A stretch of 8,960 bases of DNA from Nitrospirota bacterium (GTDB lineage: Bacteria > Nitrospirota > Thermodesulfovibrionia > Thermodesulfovibrionales > JdFR-86), in contig DAOUWH010000047.1 of the NCBI GenBank assembly GCA_030667205.1, positions 1 through 8,960 on the forward strand, read 5' to 3'. The notes under the pieces were generated by a model. The model was given only the letters and a program-made list of their open reading frames with translations. It ran no database searches and was not told where the DNA came from. The stretch's first letter is position 1. Every line of letters starts with the position of its first letter. This document shows, in pieces, positions 6,282 to 8,960 of this stretch. The translations under genes and the position numbers were made by a program.

Positions 6282-6542
6282 ATGTTTCAGTGGATTAGGC
6301 AAATATTAAGCCGTTTCACGCTAAAGACCTTCAGGCAGGCCCAGAGGCTTGTGCGCGTGGTGGTGGGCTTTACGCTTCTTTTAATAGGCGTCGCCCTGAT
6401 AGTGCTTCCGGGGCCCGCGACCGTGGTGATCCCCCTTGGGCTTCTCCTGCTTGCCGGCGAGTTCGTCTGGGCCAGAAGGCTGCTTAGAAAATTTAACGAA
6501 GGGGTCAATTCAGGAGTTAAAGGTCTCCGCAGGTTTTTTTAA
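6282..6542 (+). CDS. PGPGW-type small inner-membrane protein
   Basis: This 86-residue protein has an amphipathic basic N-terminus (1-25), a membrane segment at about 26-42, the motif LPGPATVVIP (42-51), a second membrane segment at about 47-62, and EFVWARRLLRKF (60-71) before a basic tail. This is the arrangement of the PGPGW putative transmembrane family, with ATV in place of the usual Trp-containing sequence after PGP. The motif sits at the turn of a short helical hairpin. The function of the family is unknown to me. I chose the ATG at 6282. A TTG at 6261 would add seven residues but falls inside the palindrome and -10 box. It converges with the thioesterase gene, seven bases apart. Confidence 0.82.
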   Translation: MFQWIRQILSRFTLKTFRQAQRLVRVVVGFTLLLIGVALIVLPGPATVVIPLGLLLLAGEFVWARRLLRKFNEGVNSGVKGLRRFF

Positions 6543-6549
6543 GGAGTTT

Positions 6550-6942
6550 TCAGCCGCTTTTTGAGAGTTTTTTAAGTTCCGCAGGCAGCCTGGTGGGTTT
6601 GCCGTCCTTGTCAACGCATGCCAGGGTTACCTCTGCCTCGGCAAGCAGGGTCCCGTCCCGCTGCACCTTCTGGTTGAACGTCAAGGAGGCGTTTTTTATC
6701 TCCGCTATTTTTGTGTTTATCTCGATGGTCTCGCCGAGCACTGCCGGGCGCCTGTACCGGATGTCCACATGGGTCACGGTGAAGATGCGGCCGCCCCTGT
6801 GGTATTCGGCGACGTTGATTCCCGCCTCTGCGAGGAGTTCGGTCCTTGCCCTTTCGAGAAAACGGAGGTAGTTTGCGTAGTAGACGACCCCTCCGGCGTC
6901 GGTGTCCTCGTAGTAGACTTTTATTTTCAATCTGCCTGTCAT
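6550..6942 (-). CDS. YbgC-like acyl-CoA thioesterase (4HBT hotdog fold)
   Basis: This 130-residue cytoplasmic hotdog-fold enzyme would hydrolyse acyl-CoA or related thioesters. The active-site stretch YYEDTDAGGVVYY (10-22) carries the catalytic Asp (D15, equivalent to D18 of E. coli YbgC), followed by the helix NYLRFLERARTELL (24-37). The His that follows Val-Val-Tyr in E. coli YbgC is Tyr here. The rest (VDIRYRRPAVLGETIEI, LTFNQKV, AEAEVTLACVD) follows the family. In many Gram-negatives the gene sits beside tolQRAB; here it does not, so a Tol-Pal role is not supported by context. The ATG at 6942 is where family similarity begins. A longer reading from 7083 would run into the Mur ligase gene with unrelated residues. 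It lies 31 bases after the Mur ligase stop and may be co-transcribed or have its own start. Confidence 0.88.
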   Translation of the reverse strand: MTGRLKIKVYYEDTDAGGVVYYANYLRFLERARTELLAEAGINVAEYHRGGRIFTVTHVDIRYRRPAVLGETIEINTKIAEIKNASLTFNQKVQRDGTLLAEAEVTLACVDKDGKPTRLPAELKKLSKSG

Positions 6943-6949
6943 GGATTTA

Positions 6950-6958
6950 AATATAATA
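6950..6958 (-). promoter_or_regulatory. -10-like sequence before the thioesterase ATG
   Basis: The minus strand reads TATTATATT here. TATATT ends seven bases, and TATTAT ten bases, before the ATG at 6942. There is no Shine-Dalgarno. The A+T-rich stretch could be a chance feature of a short intergenic gap, so this is weaker than the others. Confidence 0.25.
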
Positions 6959-6973
6959 TTTTCGGGTCGAAAT

Positions 6974-8338
6974 TTAAAGCCCCCGGAGCCTCCGGGCGAT
7001 CTCCCCTGCGAATTCCGCCAGTGTCTCGTCCCTCGCCCCGAGCACCACATAGCACTGCCACTGGTCAACCTTTTCAAGGACATCTTCCCGTGTATCGACG
7101 GTCTCGGAGGACTTTCCCCCTTCGGTTATTCCGCGCACAAGGTCGAGGCTTGAGATGTCCATGCTCGTGGTGCCCCCGGCGTAATATATGGGAAGCACTT
7201 TAAGGTGGTCCTCAGGGCGGAGCCCGCGCGTGAAGGCCTCGATATAGGCGTCTTTCATGAGCCTTGTGGGGGCGTAGCCGTGGGGCTGAAAGATATAGCA
7301 CACGCTTTTTCTCAGTCCACTTACCGCCTCCATGAGGGCGGATATCTTGTGCGGGTTATGGGCGTAGTCGTCTATGACGAGTCTTTCGCCATCATCAAAT
7401 GTGATGTCGAACCTTCGCTCAAGCCCCTCGAAGTCCGCAAGCGCCCGTGCCGCCTCCTCAAGGGACACCCCAAGCTCCGAAAGCACCGCGATTGCCGAGA
7501 GCGCGTTATAGATGTTGTATTTCCCGGGCTGCTGGAGTTTGAACCTCACATCTCTTAGTGAAAATTCCGAGCCCAGAGGGCCCATGGCGATGTCCTCTGC
7601 CCTGTAGTCAGAGGAGGCTTCCAGAGAGAAAGTAACGGCATCGGCTATGCCGATGTTTTTAAGGTTTTCGTCGTCCGAGTTTATGATGACCCGTCCTCTG
7701 GTGTTTCCGGCGAGGGTTTTAAACATCCGGGCCGTCTCTTTAAGTCCCTCGTGGTCGAGGGCGAGGTTCAGAAGCACCGTGTGCTCCGGCTTGAGGTTAA
7801 CTATCGAGCCGTCGGACTCGCACGCCTCGATGACGAGGCGCTCCGAAGCTCCCTTAAGGCAATTGCCGGGGTTTTTAGGGCTGTGGAACTGTTTTACCCT
7901 CCCTCCGCCGAGGAAGCTGGGGTCCATGCCGAGCCCCTGCATCGCGTAGGCCAGCATCCCCGAGGCGGTGGACTTGCCGCTCGTGCCCGAGACAGCGATT
8001 GTCCCGTATGTGGAAACTATCTCCGCGAGGTACTCCGGCCTTGTCTTTACGGGCACGCCGAGTTCTTTTGCCCTGAGCACCTCGGGCCTGTCGGGCTCTA
8101 CGGCGGTGCTCATTACGGCGAAGTCCAGTGAGCCCTCGATGCCGCTTCCATCCTGCGGTATTATCCTTACACCCATGGCGGTGAGAGGTTCATATGCGGG
8201 GTGGCTGTGGTCTTTGTCGAAGGCCCTGTCGGAGCCGGAGACGCTATGGCCCCTTTCGGCGTCGAACAGGGCAAGGGCGGACATCCCGCTTCCGCCTATG
8301 CCGGAGTAGAATATTTTTAAAGAAACTTTTTCAGGCAT
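6974..8338 (-). CDS. MurC-like Mur ligase, divergent paralogue
   Basis: This 454-residue three-domain Mur ligase would join an amino acid or peptide to a UDP-sugar carboxylate using ATP. The N-terminal Rossmann motif GIGGSGMSAL (13-22) is typical of MurC and Mpl. The P-loop is SGTSGKST (117-124), where MurC reads GTHGKTT. EACESDGS (171-178) stands for EADESDGS, LDH (194-196) is kept, and the second-domain end GKYNIYNALSA (272-282) has Tyr for His. The C-terminal domain has ERRF (307-310), DDYAHNPHK (323-331) for DDYxHHPTE, FQPHGYAPTR (350-359) for FQPHRYSRT, and GARDETL (434-440). I recall a MurC-like group with DDxAHNP, QPHGxxPTR and GARDxTL that is annotated as MurC but is often not in the dcw cluster. 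This gene fits that group and is also outside a dcw cluster. True MurC activity is uncertain; its substrate may differ. Confidence 0.88.
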   Translation of the reverse strand: MPEKVSLKIFYSGIGGSGMSALALFDAERGHSVSGSDRAFDKDHSHPAYEPLTAMGVRIIPQDGSGIEGSLDFAVMSTAVEPDRPEVLRAKELGVPVKTRPEYLAEIVSTYGTIAVSGTSGKSTASGMLAYAMQGLGMDPSFLGGGRVKQFHSPKNPGNCLKGASERLVIEACESDGSIVNLKPEHTVLLNLALDHEGLKETARMFKTLAGNTRGRVIINSDDENLKNIGIADAVTFSLEASSDYRAEDIAMGPLGSEFSLRDVRFKLQQPGKYNIYNALSAIAVLSELGVSLEEAARALADFEGLERRFDITFDDGERLVIDDYAHNPHKISALMEAVSGLRKSVCYIFQPHGYAPTRLMKDAYIEAFTRGLRPEDHLKVLPIYYAGGTTSMDISSLDLVRGITEGGKSSETVDTREDVLEKVDQWQCYVVLGARDETLAEFAGEIARRLRGL

Positions 8339-8343
8339 ATTTA

Positions 8344-8349
8344 ATTCTA
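8344..8349 (-). promoter_or_regulatory. -10-like box at the MurC-like start
   Basis: TAGAAT on the minus strand ends five bases before the ATG at 8338. No Shine-Dalgarno is visible and no convincing -35 lies 16-18 bases upstream. If used, the mRNA would begin on the start codon. Confidence 0.35.
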
Positions 8350-8388
8350 ACTTATCGGGCAGGGTTGATGAGTCGGAAGCGTTTTTTA

Positions 8389-8679
8389 CTAACCTGCGGG
8401 GAAGAGCCTGTCCAGTCCTCCGGGGCTGTCGACGACCTTAACTCCCTTTTTGGTAATTCTCACGGTCTCGAAGTATCCCTGCCTGAGGTAGGGCACAAAT
8501 GTGCCTTTAATATATTCCTCGTCGTGCAGGTACTGCAGGGCCTGTAAAAACTCCTCTTCGTCGTCGAGGCCGAGTTTGCCGATAAGGTCGGAGGTCTTAA
8601 GCGGGCAGAATGCCTCGGACTGATGGCAGGCATAAAGGGCCGCGAGTATATTTCTTCTTATCTCGGACTGGCTTGCCAT
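8389..8679 (-). CDS. Unknown 96-residue protein, possible winged helix
   Basis: I do not recognise a named family. The protein is 96 residues and soluble, without Cys pairs, signal peptide or membrane segment. Its layout suggests a winged-helix fold: helix 1 IRRNILAALYAC (7-18), a second helix KTSDLIGKLGL (28-38), a third helix EEEFLQALQYLHDEEYI (41-57), then strand-like stretches GYFETVRITKKG (68-79) before an unstructured tail. The LQYLHDEEYIKG and RITKKGVKVVD phrases resemble the end of many small DNA-binding or protein-binding winged helices. It lies 50 bases upstream of the MurC-like gene on the same strand, so it could be co-transcribed with it. The ATG at 8679 is fixed on the upstream side by an in-frame stop five codons before it. 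No Shine-Dalgarno lies at a usable distance. Confidence 0.75.
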   Translation of the reverse strand: MASQSEIRRNILAALYACHQSEAFCPLKTSDLIGKLGLDDEEEFLQALQYLHDEEYIKGTFVPYLRQGYFETVRITKKGVKVVDSPGGLDRLFPAG

Positions 8680-8685
8680 ATCCAG

Positions 8686-8714
8686 ATGATATCAGAACTC
8701 CTTCAGGGTGTAAA
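8686..8714 (-). promoter_or_regulatory. Well-formed sigma-70-type promoter placing the mRNA start at the ATG
   Basis: On the minus strand, TTTACA (8714-8709), a 17-base spacer, and TATCAT (8691-8686) preceded by TGA give a near-consensus extended -10 promoter. The -10 ends six bases before the ATG at 8679, so transcription should begin at the start codon. An AAGGAG inside the spacer is 18 bases away from the ATG and would lie upstream of the mRNA. Confidence 0.6.
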
Positions 8715-8723
8715 TATCCGGGC

Positions 8724-8805
8724 GGGTAATTTACGCAAAAAATATTGACCGGCAGTGCTGGACGTGCCTGAACTTTTAAGGCCCCGGTTGCCATTACCCT
8801 TGCGT
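8724..8805. repeat. Interleaved inverted repeats in the divergent spacer
   Basis: GGGTAAT (8724-8730) is the inverse of ATTACCC (8793-8799), ACGCAA (8733-8738) is the inverse of TTGCGT (8800-8805), and ACCGG (8748-8752) is the inverse of CCGGT (8784-8788). The first and second pairs interleave (A-B-A'-B'), while the third nests inside the first. The stretch lies upstream of both divergent promoters. This could be a folded RNA, paired protein sites, or chance. Confidence 0.3.
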
Positions 8806-8817
8806 TTCCCAAATCCA

Positions 8818-8848
8818 TTGGAAAAGCCCGCCTTGTCCCTGATATAAT
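8818..8848 (+). promoter_or_regulatory. Promoter of uppP with perfect extended -10
   Basis: TATAAT (8843-8848) preceded by TGA is a perfect extended -10. A weak TTGGAA lies 19 bases upstream. The -10 ends nine bases before the ATG at 8858, and no Shine-Dalgarno is present, so the mRNA leader is at most a few bases. Confidence 0.55.
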
Positions 8849-8857
8849 CTCTAAAAC

Positions 8858-8960
8858 ATGCTGGAATCAATAATTCTGGGCATTATACAGGGGATTGCAG
8901 AGTTCTTTCCCATCAGTTCCACTGCCCACCTGGTGCTTCTCCCCTGGTTTTTCGGCTGGG
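8858..8960 (+). CDS. uppP: Undecaprenyl-diphosphate phosphatase UppP/BacA, 3' end outside window
   Basis: UppP is an inner-membrane phosphatase that turns undecaprenyl diphosphate into the monophosphate lipid carrier reused in peptidoglycan and other envelope polymers. Only the first 34 residues are present. They match the family N-terminus: a hydrophobic start, then GIIQGIAEFFPISSTAHL (8-25), which contains the family's first conserved motif (E15 and the PISS segment), and LLPWFFGW (27-34). The common form GLTEFLP is GIAEFFP here, and SSTGH or SSSGH is SSTAH. The ATG at 8858 is the only sensible start. It is transcribed away from the 96-residue gene and the Mur ligase. The shared envelope theme with the Mur ligase may be coincidence. 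Confidence 0.92.
   Translation, partial: MLESIILGIIQGIAEFFPISSTAHLVLLPWFFGW

Noticed and set aside
6531..6575. T-rich stretches at the PGPGW/thioesterase junction as a terminator
   Set aside because: No G+C-rich stem precedes the T-runs on either strand, so an intrinsic terminator is not supported.
6943..7083. Longer N-terminus for the thioesterase (start at 7083)
   Set aside because: It runs into the Mur ligase gene in another frame, and family similarity begins at the ATG at 6942.
8745..8750. TTGACC as a -35 box of a second promoter toward uppP
   Set aside because: No -10-like hexamer lies 15-19 bases downstream.
8597..8818. Minus-strand open frame of 73 codons upstream of the 96-residue gene
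   Set aside because: It overlaps the 96-residue gene in another frame, crosses the strong promoter, and has a composition unlike a real protein.

Overview
The window is a gene-dense, fairly G+C-rich piece of a Gram-negative-type bacterial chromosome. It has 11 protein genes, two of them cut by the window edges. I see no rRNA, tRNA, CRISPR array or transposase. The wording of several proteins (ClpS, the YbgC-like thioesterase, the MurC-like ligase, the PGPGW membrane protein) reminds me of Nitrospirota or of lineages once called Deltaproteobacteria. That is an impression from memory, not a placement.

Layout. Positions 1-5195 (+) form one compact operon. It holds the C-terminal two thirds of a UvrA-family protein, an ABC ATPase, its 12-helix ABC-2-type permease, and a divergent YchF/OLA1-type GTPase/ATPase. 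All three junctions overlap (ATGA, an 11-base overlap, ATGA). It converges on clpS (-, 5210-5491). Next on the minus strand come a small unknown protein (5600-5794) and the cupin gene that precedes it in transcription (5824-6099). A 182-bp divergent spacer follows, carrying a 64-bp palindromic repeat. Then come a two-helix PGPGW protein (+, 6282-6542) and a convergent minus-strand run: 96-residue unknown protein, MurC-like Mur ligase, YbgC-like thioesterase (8679 down to 6550). A second divergent spacer (8680-8857) leads to the 5' end of uppP (+).

How the genes fit together. The UvrA protein belongs to DNA damage recognition. The ABC pair looks like an exporter or membrane-remodelling machine of unknown substrate. 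YchF and ClpS touch translation and protein quality control. The thioesterase, Mur ligase and UppP touch the envelope and peptidoglycan. Apart from the ABC pair, I cannot infer one shared pathway.

Most interesting pattern. Start sites fall into two classes. Four genes have a recognisable Shine-Dalgarno sequence at normal spacing. The other seven with visible starts (ychF, clpS, the PGPGW gene, the thioesterase, the MurC-like gene, the 96-residue gene, uppP) have no usable Shine-Dalgarno. Instead they have a -10-like hexamer ending about 5-9 bases before the ATG, which would put transcription starts on or next to the start codon. Three of these are near-identical extended -10 boxes of the form TGATATNAT. 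The window therefore suggests frequent leaderless transcription. A second point of note is the MurC-like ligase, in which several residues normally fixed in MurC are replaced.
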